A stretch of DNA of 64,000 bases, from assembly GCA_964479535.1 (NCBI GenBank), contig CAYZMM010000002.1:310001-374000 (forward strand). Reading direction: 5' to 3'. The notes under the pieces are model-generated. The model worked only from the letters and a program-made list of their open reading frames with translations, made no database searches and was not told the origin of the DNA. A program made the position numbers and the translations under genes. The DNA comes from S015-6 sp964479535. GTDB lineage: Bacteria; Desulfobacterota; DSWW01. Below, piece after piece: positions 23,330-31,319 of this stretch (positions are counted from its first letter, which is position 1; every line of letters starts with the position of its first letter).

Positions 23330-25429
23330 TCAGTGCCCCTCTAACGGCAGAACCCTTCCATCCATGTATTCCGGAGGATCCACCCCGAAGGCGCTCAGAA
23401 GGGTGGGGGCCATGTCCGCGATGCACGGGTCGTGGGCCGCGAACTTGAAGTTGGAGAAGAAGACCCCGGGCACCCGGGTCGGTGACATGCAATGGTCTCC
23501 GCTCCATCGCTTCGTGTTGTCGTAGAAGACCCTCGGGCCTGCCCTTCCGGTGGCCGACTCCCATGCGGTTCGGTATCCTTCGTTGTACCCGATGATCAGG
23601 TCCTGGGCGTTGTCCCTGTAGGGGCCCTTGTAGGCCTCTCGGGTGTCCGTCACGTCCAGGATCGCCGTCTCCCCGGTGTCCGGATCCTCGAGGCCCTTCA
23701 GCTTCGCGATGATTTCCGTCTTGAGCTGTTCCGTTTCCGCCCCGGGCGCCACGATGCCGTGTCGTTCCCTGCCCTTCTGGTTGATGTAGATCCCGGCAAG
23801 CCCTACGGCGAAGGCTCGGGTCCGCGACCAGTCCACCCCGTCGAACCACTCCCCCGGTTCCCGGTCCGGCAGGAAGCGGAGGTATCCGTTTTCGCGCAGC
23901 CAGGCGTTCACGTTGAAGCACCTACGGAAAGAGCGGAATCCATGATCCGACATCACGATCAGCAGGGTGTCGGAATCGATGCGGTCCAGGACCCGGCCCA
24001 CGAGCTTGTCCGCCCTCTGATACACCTTCCGGAAGATGTCCCGCAGCGGTTCGGGAGGGTCTTCGGGGTGTCCGGGATGCCGGCGGTCCTCGTAACGCCA
24101 GAACATGTGCTGGGTCCGGTCGGTGATGTCGAATACGCACACCAGCAGTCCCCTGCGAAGGTGGTCCATGGCGTCCCAGAACATTTCTTCCCGTTCCCGG
24201 TGGATCTCGTAGCACTGTTCCAGGAAGGATGTGTCGTCGAGCACGCCCTCGTTCAGGGCCCACGTGTCCTCGGCGAGGCCGAGCGTGGCGTAGGGACCGA
24301 ACCTCTTCGCCAGATAGACGGAGTAGGTGTTCGGGTACGAGATGGGCAGGGAAGGGTTCGCAGGATCGATGTTCACCGGGGTCATGTAGAGGTCCAGGTG
24401 CGGTCCGACCGATCGCAGATAGAACCGGACGATGCCCCGGATCTTGATCGGGCCGGCCCGGAACACCACCTGGATCCAGGGGCTGTGATCTCCGGGTCGC
24501 AGTTCGTAACTCGTCCCGTTGATCTCCAGCCGAACCGACTCCTCAAGGAGTCGAAGGAGAAAGGGGGCCTTCAGCTCGGTCTCCTGGTTGCGGAAGGGAT
24601 GGACCGGTCCGGTGATCCAGGTTCGGACGCTCCCGTTCTTCGGCTCGAGCGGGATGACCTGGCCCCCGGTCTTCAGACCCTCCTCCTGCGGGCGTGTCGT
24701 GTAATAGCTGAACGTTCCCTGGGTGCCGCGAAGGTCGGGGACGCACATGGCGGAGAGGCTGATTCCATTGAACCGCTCCGGCGGGAAGGTGATGGGCACG
24801 CGGAGGATCATGCTCTGGATCCCCTCTTCGCCCAGGAGCTTCCAGAAAGGCTGCGATCGCCGGAGCCCTCGAAGGGTCGGCTTGGCGAGAGGCAGCTGGA
24901 ACTTGCCGAACCGGAGTGCCTTCTTGCTGGAGTGGATCCGAGCGGAGGAGAGCTCGCCCATGTAGTTCTTCGGGTTGCGATGCAGGAAGTCGAAGATCGA
25001 ATGCTTGCCCGGTTCCACTCCGGTCTGGAAGGTGGACCACGCAACGGGCGACAGGGGAGGCAGGGTGCTTTCGAGGGGGCGATAGGTTCCCTCGGAACGC
25101 AATCGGGCAAAACCGGGCAGATGACCTTCCTCCATGAACCGCTCCACGAGGGAGGGTTCCATGCCGTCGAACCCGATCACCACCGCCTTCTCGATTCCGC
25201 TCTCACGGCTGCGCCGCCCCCGGGCTCGTCCAAGGCGGAGCAGGAAACGGACCGGCCAGGAGAGAACGGCGAGAAAGGCGAAGAAGAAGGCGAGGAAGAA
25301 GACGAAGAAGGATCCGATAAAGGCGAATCCGGCCCCCGGCCCGATGTAGGCATGAGCGATTCCGGGAAGGAGAGCCGGCAGCAGGCAAGAGGAAAAGAGG
25401 ATTCCTGCGTGTTTCGTTTGTCTTGTCAT
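23330..25429 (-). CDS. Alkaline phosphatase superfamily (type I phosphodiesterase-like) envelope protein
   Basis: A 699-residue enzyme. The N-terminus has a signal sequence followed by AYIGPGAGFAFIGS and a long transmembrane segment, placing the catalytic domain near the membrane. Metal and nucleophile motifs are FDGMEPSLVERF near residue 88, STLPPLSPVAWSTFQTG (candidate Ser/Thr nucleophile), FDITDRTQHMFWRYED, and MSDHGFRSFRR; DHCMSPTRVPGVFF is the late metal block. Family members are phosphodiesterases, nucleotide pyrophosphatases or phosphoglycerol-type transferases. Its position at the edge of a glycan locus suggests a substrate among envelope lipids or glycan phosphates, but none can be named. 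Confidence 0.85.
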   Translation of the reverse strand: MTRQTKHAGILFSSCLLPALLPGIAHAYIGPGAGFAFIGSFFVFFLAFFFAFLAVLSWPVRFLLRLGRARGRRSRESGIEKAVVIGFDGMEPSLVERFMEEGHLPGFARLRSEGTYRPLESTLPPLSPVAWSTFQTGVEPGKHSIFDFLHRNPKNYMGELSSARIHSSKKALRFGKFQLPLAKPTLRGLRRSQPFWKLLGEEGIQSMILRVPITFPPERFNGISLSAMCVPDLRGTQGTFSYYTTRPQEEGLKTGGQVIPLEPKNGSVRTWITGPVHPFRNQETELKAPFLLRLLEESVRLEINGTSYELRPGDHSPWIQVVFRAGPIKIRGIVRFYLRSVGPHLDLYMTPVNIDPANPSLPISYPNTYSVYLAKRFGPYATLGLAEDTWALNEGVLDDTSFLEQCYEIHREREEMFWDAMDHLRRGLLVCVFDITDRTQHMFWRYEDRRHPGHPEDPPEPLRDIFRKVYQRADKLVGRVLDRIDSDTLLIVMSDHGFRSFRRCFNVNAWLRENGYLRFLPDREPGEWFDGVDWSRTRAFAVGLAGIYINQKGRERHGIVAPGAETEQLKTEIIAKLKGLEDPDTGETAILDVTDTREAYKGPYRDNAQDLIIGYNEGYRTAWESATGRAGPRVFYDNTKRWSGDHCMSPTRVPGVFFSNFKFAAHDPCIADMAPTLLSAFGVDPPEYMDGRVLPLEGH

Positions 25430-25571
25430 GATGCTATCGGGGTTCGCCCATCGTCTGCGTCGCCGCCGGAAGTGGGCAGTAGGCCAGGGTTGAGGGAGAA
25501 CATCTTGCAGGTCGCGCGCGTTTCTCTTTTCGGATCAGATGCGCTAGTCTGTGTAAAGAAATTGAACGAAA

Positions 25572-26597
25572 ATGGTAGCATACGGTATCTCCAAGGGTCA
25601 ATCCGACCACGAGATCGAAGGGGGGCGGGTGCAAGGGCCGAGCGCTGCCGAAGGGAGAGGCCAGGGTTGCCGGAAGGCGATTCTCGTGAACGAGCATTTC
25701 GTGGTGTACGGCGTGCCCGCCATCGCGGTGCCCGTCTTCTTCCCGGTGAGCGTCACGGTGACCGCAGTTCGCGGCACGGGAAGGAGAGTCGTCGTCCGCG
25801 ACGCGTCCGGGAAGGATGTCCGGAATGGTGAAGACGCGGACAGGGTCGAGGCGGTTCGCCGTGTCATCGGGGCGATGGGTCTGTCGGAGACCGACAGAAA
25901 CTTCCAGATCCGGTGCTCCGAGGATCTGTCGGGATGGGGGGGGCTGGGCTCGAGCGCCGGGTTCTGCGTCGCCCTCGCCCGAGCCCTGGGCGAGGCCCTG
26001 GGCTGTGCATGCACGGACGAGGAGGTCAACCGGTTCGCCTATGAAGGGGAGAAGGTCTTCGCGGCCAACCCATCCGGAATCGACAACACCGTGGCAACCT
26101 ACGGGCGGCCTCTTTGGTTTCGGCGAGGAGAACCCCCGGTGTGGGAATGGATTCGGATCGACCCCGCGCCTCTGTGGCTGGTCATCGCGAACTCGGGCAC
26201 GCCTTCCCGAACCCGTGTGGAGGTGGAGAGGGTTGCACGCTTCAGGGAGGCGCGGCCCGAGCTCTTTTCGAGGCTTCTCCAGGACGCCGCGGGCCTGAGC
26301 CGCGATGCACGGTCTGCCCTCGAAAAAGGAGACGGCAGTGGGCTGGGCACCCTGATGAATCGCGGGCACGCCATGCTGCAGCGCGTGGGCGTGTCGAATG
26401 AGACGCTCGACGAGATGGTTGCCTTTTGCCTGCAACAGGGGGCTCTGGGTGCGAAGCTGACCGGCGGCGGCGGCGGAGGATGCATGCTGGCGCTGGTGGA
26501 GGATCGACGTGCAGGAGAGGCGATGGTGGGCGGGCTGGAACGGCTGGGCTATCCGGCCTTCTGTGTTCCGCTGACCGCCGTAGAGGAGCCGAGGTGA
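25572..26597 (+). CDS. GHMP kinase, mevalonate kinase-like
   Basis: A 341-residue GHMP-family kinase. Motif 1, KAILVNEHFVVYGVPAIAVP (residues 35-54), has the EHxVVYGxPAIA form typical of mevalonate kinase. Motif 2 is the phosphate loop GLGSSAG (124-130), FAANPSGIDNTVATYG resembles the mevalonate-kinase substrate and Mg block, and motif 3 is KLTGGGGGGCMLAL. Mevalonate kinase phosphorylates mevalonate to 5-phosphomevalonate for isoprenoid synthesis. The product specificity is inferred; other GHMP kinases share the fold. The first 30 residues are weakly conserved, and a GTG at residue 20 after GGGGGGCGG could be the true start. It converges on the isopentenyl phosphate kinase gene 28 bases away, a telling neighbour. 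Confidence 0.8.
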   Translation: MVAYGISKGQSDHEIEGGRVQGPSAAEGRGQGCRKAILVNEHFVVYGVPAIAVPVFFPVSVTVTAVRGTGRRVVVRDASGKDVRNGEDADRVEAVRRVIGAMGLSETDRNFQIRCSEDLSGWGGLGSSAGFCVALARALGEALGCACTDEEVNRFAYEGEKVFAANPSGIDNTVATYGRPLWFRRGEPPVWEWIRIDPAPLWLVIANSGTPSRTRVEVERVARFREARPELFSRLLQDAAGLSRDARSALEKGDGSGLGTLMNRGHAMLQRVGVSNETLDEMVAFCLQQGALGAKLTGGGGGGCMLALVEDRRAGEAMVGGLERLGYPAFCVPLTAVEEPR

Positions 26598-26625
26598 CCG
26601 GTTCCGCCGTGCCGGCTGTCGTGTG

Positions 26626-27429
26626 TCAAGCCCCTTCAATGCGGGTTCCCACGATCTCTCCTCGAAGCGCACGGCGCACGTTTCCTCTGACCGTGGCGTC
26701 GAAAACCTGACCCCCCGCACCGGCGGTCCGCATCTCCTCGAGCTTCTTCCGCATGCCTCCCGTCACGTCGGTCACCCTGGAGCCGGTGACGCCCTCTGGC
26801 AGACCGGACGCGTCCCCCAAATCCACGAGAGGACAGAATTCCGCCTTCGCGTCCTGCGAGGGGTCGGCCGTGTAGATCCCCTTTACATCGGTCCCATGGA
26901 GAATTCGGTCTCCGCCGAGGCGTCGGTAGAGGAAACCGGCAACCTGATCCCCGGACAGGATGGAACACCCCTGCCGGCGGTCGTAGGCGGGCACACCGTT
27001 CAGTACCGGCACCATCCCGATGCCCAAGAGGCCTTCCGGGACCTCCGTGTCCAGGGAGATGAGATCGCCCGCATCCATGACCGCACTGGCGGAGGGCTGA
27101 CACGGAAAGGCGGGTAACCCTGCCTGCAGGAGGTGCCGCACGACGTGAGCGTTCAGTTCGCTCTGCAGCCTCTGGGTTTCCCCCATGGCCCTGCGCTGAT
27201 CGCCGTCACGGATTCCTTGATGAATGCCGGTCCTGCGTACGATCGGGTGGCCGTAGGAGCCGGCCCCGTGGATGATGACCAGACGGGCTTCCGCCGGTCG
27301 CCAGCCTTCGGCGATCTCTCTGGCGAGCCTCCCCAGGCGGGCGCCCCGCAAGCGCGGACGCTCGTCTTCCCGGTCCGTGATGACGGATCCGCCGATCTTC
27401 AGGAGGATCAGGGGCTTGGCTGTGTGCAT
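26626..27429 (-). CDS. Isopentenyl phosphate kinase
   Basis: Phosphorylates isopentenyl phosphate to isopentenyl diphosphate, the last step of the archaeal-type (alternative) mevalonate route. The 267-residue protein belongs to the amino-acid kinase family: nucleotide loop LLKIGGSVIT (residues 9-18), HGAGSYGH at 54-61 with the diagnostic catalytic His61 that separates this enzyme from aspartate or UMP kinases, SGDQVAGFL and HGTDVKGIYTADP in the middle, and TDVTGGMRKKLEE near the end. It starts nine bases after a GT2 gene in the same direction and converges on the mevalonate kinase-like gene. Few bacteria encode this enzyme. Confidence 0.87.
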   Translation of the reverse strand: MHTAKPLILLKIGGSVITDREDERPRLRGARLGRLAREIAEGWRPAEARLVIIHGAGSYGHPIVRRTGIHQGIRDGDQRRAMGETQRLQSELNAHVVRHLLQAGLPAFPCQPSASAVMDAGDLISLDTEVPEGLLGIGMVPVLNGVPAYDRRQGCSILSGDQVAGFLYRRLGGDRILHGTDVKGIYTADPSQDAKAEFCPLVDLGDASGLPEGVTGSRVTDVTGGMRKKLEEMRTAGAGGQVFDATVRGNVRRALRGEIVGTRIEGA

Positions 27430-27438
27430 GGCAGGGCC

Positions 27439-28329
27439 CTAATCGTCCTTGGCCGTAGGCGTACTCCGCTTGTCGATCAGATCGGCCAGGAGGCCGAGCA
27501 TGCCGACCTGAATGCCGGCCAATAAGAGAAAGAGCGTCGAGTCCGTCATGTTCTGGATGAGCAGGATGTCGATGAGGATCATCTTCAGGAAACTCAGTCC
27601 GATCATGGAGAGGCTCAAGGGGATGAAAATCTTCAAGGGTGCGAAATACAGGGCGGTTCGGACGACGAGGGCGAAGAAGTTCACCGTGTCCTGGATCGGG
27701 CGTATCTTCGACTTGCCCTTTCTCGTCTTGTAGTGGGATTCGATGTACTTGATGGAATACCCGTTCGTCAGCAGCGCCATGGTAAGGGTGGAGGTGAAGG
27801 AAAAGCTGGACGGGAGGATGTTGAAGAAGTTCTTGGCCGCCGTCTTGTCAAAGATGCGAAACCCGGAGTTCAGATCCGGGATGTGCGTCTCGGAGAGGAA
27901 GTTGGCCAGCAGGTTCAGGATCCACTTGGCCGGCCTACGGATCATGGGGATCTTGGCGCCCTTGCCGGTCCGGGCGGCCACGACCATGTCGTACTGTTCC
28001 ATGTGTTCGATCAGCTTCGGCAGGTCTTTCTCTTCATACGTCCCGTCCGCATCGACGATGCAGACGTGCCCGTACCGCGAGGCCCGCACTCCGGTCTTGA
28101 TTGCGGCTCCGTACCCCCGGTTGATCTCGTGCCGGAGCACCGTGACCGGCATCTCCCGGAGGGCCTCGACGGTGTGGTCCCTGGAGCCGTCGTCCACCAC
28201 GATGATCTCATGAGGCACACTCGTTTCCTTCAGTGCGGCGAGGATGCGGTCCACCACTCCCCGGATCCCCTTCTCCTCGTTGTAGGCGGGGATCACAACC
28301 GTCAAGCCTTTGGCCGGTTCATGAGTCAA
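27439..28329 (-). CDS. Glycosyltransferase family 2, dolichyl/polyprenyl-phosphate sugar synthase type
   Basis: A 296-residue GT-A enzyme: VVIPAYNEEKGIRGVVDRIL, VVDDGSRDHT, the metal-binding VDADGTYEEKDL, DLNSGFRIFDK. This DPM1-like core transfers a sugar from a nucleotide donor to polyprenyl phosphate. Two C-terminal hydrophobic segments (about residues 228-285) anchor it in the membrane. The isopentenyl phosphate kinase gene follows after nine bases, which links polyprenyl-phosphate use with isoprenoid supply. The Memo-AMMECR1 gene is immediately upstream (18 bases). Confidence 0.9.
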   Translation of the reverse strand: MTHEPAKGLTVVIPAYNEEKGIRGVVDRILAALKETSVPHEIIVVDDGSRDHTVEALREMPVTVLRHEINRGYGAAIKTGVRASRYGHVCIVDADGTYEEKDLPKLIEHMEQYDMVVAARTGKGAKIPMIRRPAKWILNLLANFLSETHIPDLNSGFRIFDKTAAKNFFNILPSSFSFTSTLTMALLTNGYSIKYIESHYKTRKGKSKIRPIQDTVNFFALVVRTALYFAPLKIFIPLSLSMIGLSFLKMILIDILLIQNMTDSTLFLLLAGIQVGMLGLLADLIDKRSTPTAKDD

Positions 28330-28347
28330 GCCTGTTTCGCTCCTTTC

Positions 28348-30009
28348 TTATTCCTCTTCAAAAACCTCTGCGGTGAAGACGAGAAACTCCGTATCCGGAT
28401 CCTGCCAGTCGCCGCCGGCAAGCCCCGCCTTCAGGGCGAGATGACGGAGAGTCTCCGGCAGATCCCAACCCTGTTCCGGCGCGACCTGGGGGAGAAACAC
28501 GGCCTTCCGGGAGCCCTTCTCCAGGATGATGCCGTGTCTGCCGAGGATGATATCCTCGTGGGAGGGGACGGGTGCCGGAGGCGTCAGGGCGGAAATCTCG
28601 ACTTCGATCGACGCAAGCTCTTCAGGCCGGACCGGAGAGAAACGTGAATCCCGCGTCGCGGCATTGATGGCGTTCTGTTGAACCGCTTCGAAGAGGGGTT
28701 CCACGGGCTGGATATAACCGATACATCCGCGCAGCTTGCCGTGAGCCTTCAGGGTAACAAAGGCGCCCCGGCGCTCACGGAGGGCCGGAGTGATCTGGTA
28801 TTCACCGCCTTGAGGATCCGCTGTCCTGCGGTTCCTGACGTATCCTTCCACCGTGTCTCTTGCAAGCTTGAGCAGGGTGGCCTTTTCGGAAGCGCTCAAC
28901 GGCTCCTGTTTCGCTCCCGGTGCGACGGAAGGCTGTTGCTTGCTTTTCATCGTCCTTCCTCTCCCCCGGCTGGAACGGCTCGCGGCAGCCTCCGGACCCC
29001 AGAGGCCGGGGCGCGTAAAGACAATGGAGCAGTAGCTCACCGAGTTGCGGTAGTCTCCTGTCAGCCGCCCTGAGGTCGTGTATGCGAGGATTTCGGTTCG
29101 ACTGTCTTCCGGCAGAAGCTGCAGGAGCAGGGCGATCGGACGTTTGCCGCATACGGTGATCCCCGTCGCCTTCTGGTAGGCGAGAAAGCCCCGTGGGTCC
29201 AAGTCGCGGATTTCCTCGAGAGCCCCGTCGTCGAGGTGCCGGATCTTCTCCCCGACCCCGGCCTCGTGAGGGAAGGGAACGTACGCGAACCGCGGGCCGT
29301 AGTGTGTAAAATCGGAACTTACTACAAGCAGCGTTTCCTTATCAAGGAGCGTATGAAGGCACCGAGCCAGTTCCGGATAGTCCTCCTCTTCCAGATGGCC
29401 CACCAGAAGGGGAAGAATGGGGGGCGGCGATTCGGGGAAGAGCACTTGCAGGAAGGGCACCTGGATGTCCAGGGAGTGCTCCTTTCGGTGTGCCTCCGGA
29501 TGAAAGTCCACGAGGGGACTCTCGTCCATGAGGGCCCTGCCGGCAGGGTCGACGGTCACCCGGCCCAGGGGCGTTTCGTAGGAAAGGTAGTCCCCGAAGG
29601 AGACACCGCGGAATCGGGCGTGGTGGCTCGGGCCGATCATCACCACCCGTCCCGGCTTCCGCTTCTCCACCCATTTGTATGCGCAGGCCGCCGTGGGGCC
29701 GGAGTAGGCATACCCGGCGTGCGGGACCAGGACGGCGAGGAGCCTGCCAGCCCGGTCCGGACCGGGCGTGGGCGCCTCATCCAGAAATCCCTGCAGAAGC
29801 CGCCTCAGCTCTTTCGGGTCCTCCGGATACCAGGAGCCCGCAATGGGAGACGGGTGCACGTCACCTGTGTCGGTACGGGCGGACAATCCCTTGCGGGCCT
29901 CCCCTTCGCCGGCCCCCGTCTGCTCGGCGCCGTTGCCGAAAGAACAACAGGTGAGAAGAAAAACCAAGGCGAGGGCGCCCGTCTTGCCGATGTCTCTGTG
30001 GATGTGCAT
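28348..30009 (-). CDS. Lipoprotein fusion of Memo and AMMECR1 (AmmeMemoRadiSam B and A)
   Basis: A 553-residue two-domain protein. The N-terminus is a lipoprotein signal (LALVFLLTC, Cys21 or Cys22). Residues 52-335 are a Memo domain (AmmeMemoRadiSam protein B) with the metal-site residues intact: PHAGYAYSG (His97), GPSHH (His129/130), SSDFTHYG (His236) and TVCGK (Cys287). After a linker, residues 365-553 are an AMMECR1 domain (protein A) with its signature LRGCIGYIQP at 426-435. The two usually occur as separate genes with a radical SAM partner; that partner is not in this window. Secretion of such a fusion is unexpected for proteins thought to act with a cytoplasmic radical SAM enzyme. Confidence 0.9.
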   Translation of the reverse strand: MHIHRDIGKTGALALVFLLTCCSFGNGAEQTGAGEGEARKGLSARTDTGDVHPSPIAGSWYPEDPKELRRLLQGFLDEAPTPGPDRAGRLLAVLVPHAGYAYSGPTAACAYKWVEKRKPGRVVMIGPSHHARFRGVSFGDYLSYETPLGRVTVDPAGRALMDESPLVDFHPEAHRKEHSLDIQVPFLQVLFPESPPPILPLLVGHLEEEDYPELARCLHTLLDKETLLVVSSDFTHYGPRFAYVPFPHEAGVGEKIRHLDDGALEEIRDLDPRGFLAYQKATGITVCGKRPIALLLQLLPEDSRTEILAYTTSGRLTGDYRNSVSYCSIVFTRPGLWGPEAAASRSSRGRGRTMKSKQQPSVAPGAKQEPLSASEKATLLKLARDTVEGYVRNRRTADPQGGEYQITPALRERRGAFVTLKAHGKLRGCIGYIQPVEPLFEAVQQNAINAATRDSRFSPVRPEELASIEVEISALTPPAPVPSHEDIILGRHGIILEKGSRKAVFLPQVAPEQGWDLPETLRHLALKAGLAGGDWQDPDTEFLVFTAEVFEEE

Positions 30010-30096
30010 GTCTGTTCTCTAGGTTCTTCCCGCGCGAAGTACGTGAAAGGGGCCCCCCTTGATCACGCACGTACGCTGCAGCAGGGGCTTCGCATC

Positions 30097-30198
30097 GGCG
30101 GTGTCCGGGATTCCTTCGGAGATTTGTGCAGGGCGACTTTGTAGGGGGAGGGAGAGACGGAGCCCAAGCAAATCGGAGAAGAAATCCCGGACACCGCC
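30097..30198. repeat. Hairpin repeat, copy B
   Basis: Shares the core GATTTG-GGGCGACTTTGTAGGGGGAG-GAGACGGAGCCCAAGCAAATC with copy A. The 21-base arms here (GGCGGTGTCCGGGATTCCTTC and its near-complement, one mismatch) differ from those of copy A. It lies between the CDP-paratose-epimerase-like gene and the Memo-AMMECR1 gene, about 90 bases before the latter's start. Confidence 0.6.
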
Positions 30199-30265
30199 GG
30201 ATGGCTCAACCTCCCCTCGGCGACATAGTAACATGAACGGCTCCCCTTTCACCGTATGGAGCGCG

Positions 30266-31297
30266 CTAGAGACCTTCCTGCAGAAAGAGTTCCGTGTTCC
30301 CCGAGACCCAGTCGAAGAGCTTCTTCACGCCCTCCTCGGGAGAGGTGCGCGGCTCCCACCCGAAGTCCTGCTTGGCCCGGTCCACATTGCAGACGAAGAC
30401 CGGCTGATCGCCGGGACGCCAATCGTCGTAGGTGTACGTGAGCTTCCGGTTCCCGTGAGCCTCGAGTGCTGCGATCAGGTCGTGGAGGCACATCTTGTTG
30501 CGGGGGCCTCCCCCCAGGTTGTAGATCCTGCCCCTCGTTGTTTCGATCTCCCGGATGGCCATCTGGTACGCATCCACGAGATCTTCCACGAAGAGCATGT
30601 CCCGTACCTGCTTGCCGTCGCCGTAAATCGTGATGGGCCGACCGAGTACGGCCTGGATCGTGAACCATGCGACCCAGCCCTGATCCTCGACCCCGAACTG
30701 CCGGTAGCCGTAAATGCAGGACTGGCGGAAGGCGACCGTCCGCAGGCCGTAGATCCTCGCGTAGTCCCTTACGTACTGGTCGGCCGCGCCCTTGGAGCAT
30801 CCATAGGGTGAGTGGAAGTCCAGGAGACGGTCTTCCGGTATGCCCTCCGGGAAGTCCCGGTAGCCGTACCTTCCGTCCTCCTCGACGATCTTCACATCCT
30901 CCATGCCGCCGTAGACCTTGTTGGTCGAAGCGAAGACGAGGATCGGGTCTGCTTGGGACAAACGGATCGCCTCGAGCACGTTGAAGGTGCCGAGTGCATT
31001 GATCTCGAAATCCTCCCGGGGATCCGTCACCGAGGTGGTCACCGCGACCTGGGCCGCCATGTGATAGACCACGTCGATGTCGGGATGATCCCGAAAGACC
31101 TCCTCCAGCCCTGCGGGCGTACGGATGTCCCCCTCGAAGAACCGGATCGCACCGAGGGACCGGAGCCACCGGAGGTTCGAATGGGTTCCCTTGCGGGACA
31201 GGTTGTCAAAAACCAGGACCTCGTCCTGCTGGTCGAGGAGCCGCTTTGCGATGTTGCACCCGATGAATCCTGCACCGCCGATGATCAACGCCTTCAT
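30266..31297 (-). CDS. NAD-dependent sugar epimerase, CDP-paratose 2-epimerase-like
   Basis: A 343-residue extended short-chain dehydrogenase. It has the Rossmann motif GGAGFIGCNIAKRLL, Asp (VFDNLSRKG) for NAD, the catalytic Ser/Thr region FASTNKVYGG and YGCSK (Tyr and Lys). The TNKVYG form and HMAAQVAVTTSVTDPREDFEINALGT resemble CDP-paratose 2-epimerases (RfbE type), which interconvert CDP-paratose and CDP-tyvelose. The exact sugar is not certain: other dideoxyhexose genes (rfbF, rfbG, rfbH) are not present. It is the last gene of the - strand glycan operon, 22 bases after the next epimerase gene. Confidence 0.82.
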   Translation of the reverse strand: MKALIIGGAGFIGCNIAKRLLDQQDEVLVFDNLSRKGTHSNLRWLRSLGAIRFFEGDIRTPAGLEEVFRDHPDIDVVYHMAAQVAVTTSVTDPREDFEINALGTFNVLEAIRLSQADPILVFASTNKVYGGMEDVKIVEEDGRYGYRDFPEGIPEDRLLDFHSPYGCSKGAADQYVRDYARIYGLRTVAFRQSCIYGYRQFGVEDQGWVAWFTIQAVLGRPITIYGDGKQVRDMLFVEDLVDAYQMAIREIETTRGRIYNLGGGPRNKMCLHDLIAALEAHGNRKLTYTYDDWRPGDQPVFVCNVDRAKQDFGWEPRTSPEEGVKKLFDWVSGNTELFLQEGL

Positions 31298-31319
31298 GTG
31301 GAACCTTTCACAGAAACCC

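Noticed and set aside
23492..25831. A 779-codon + strand frame opposite the 699-residue phosphatase gene
   Set aside because: The - strand gene has signal peptide and metal motifs; the + frame lacks any domain and overlaps the mevalonate kinase-like gene in another frame.
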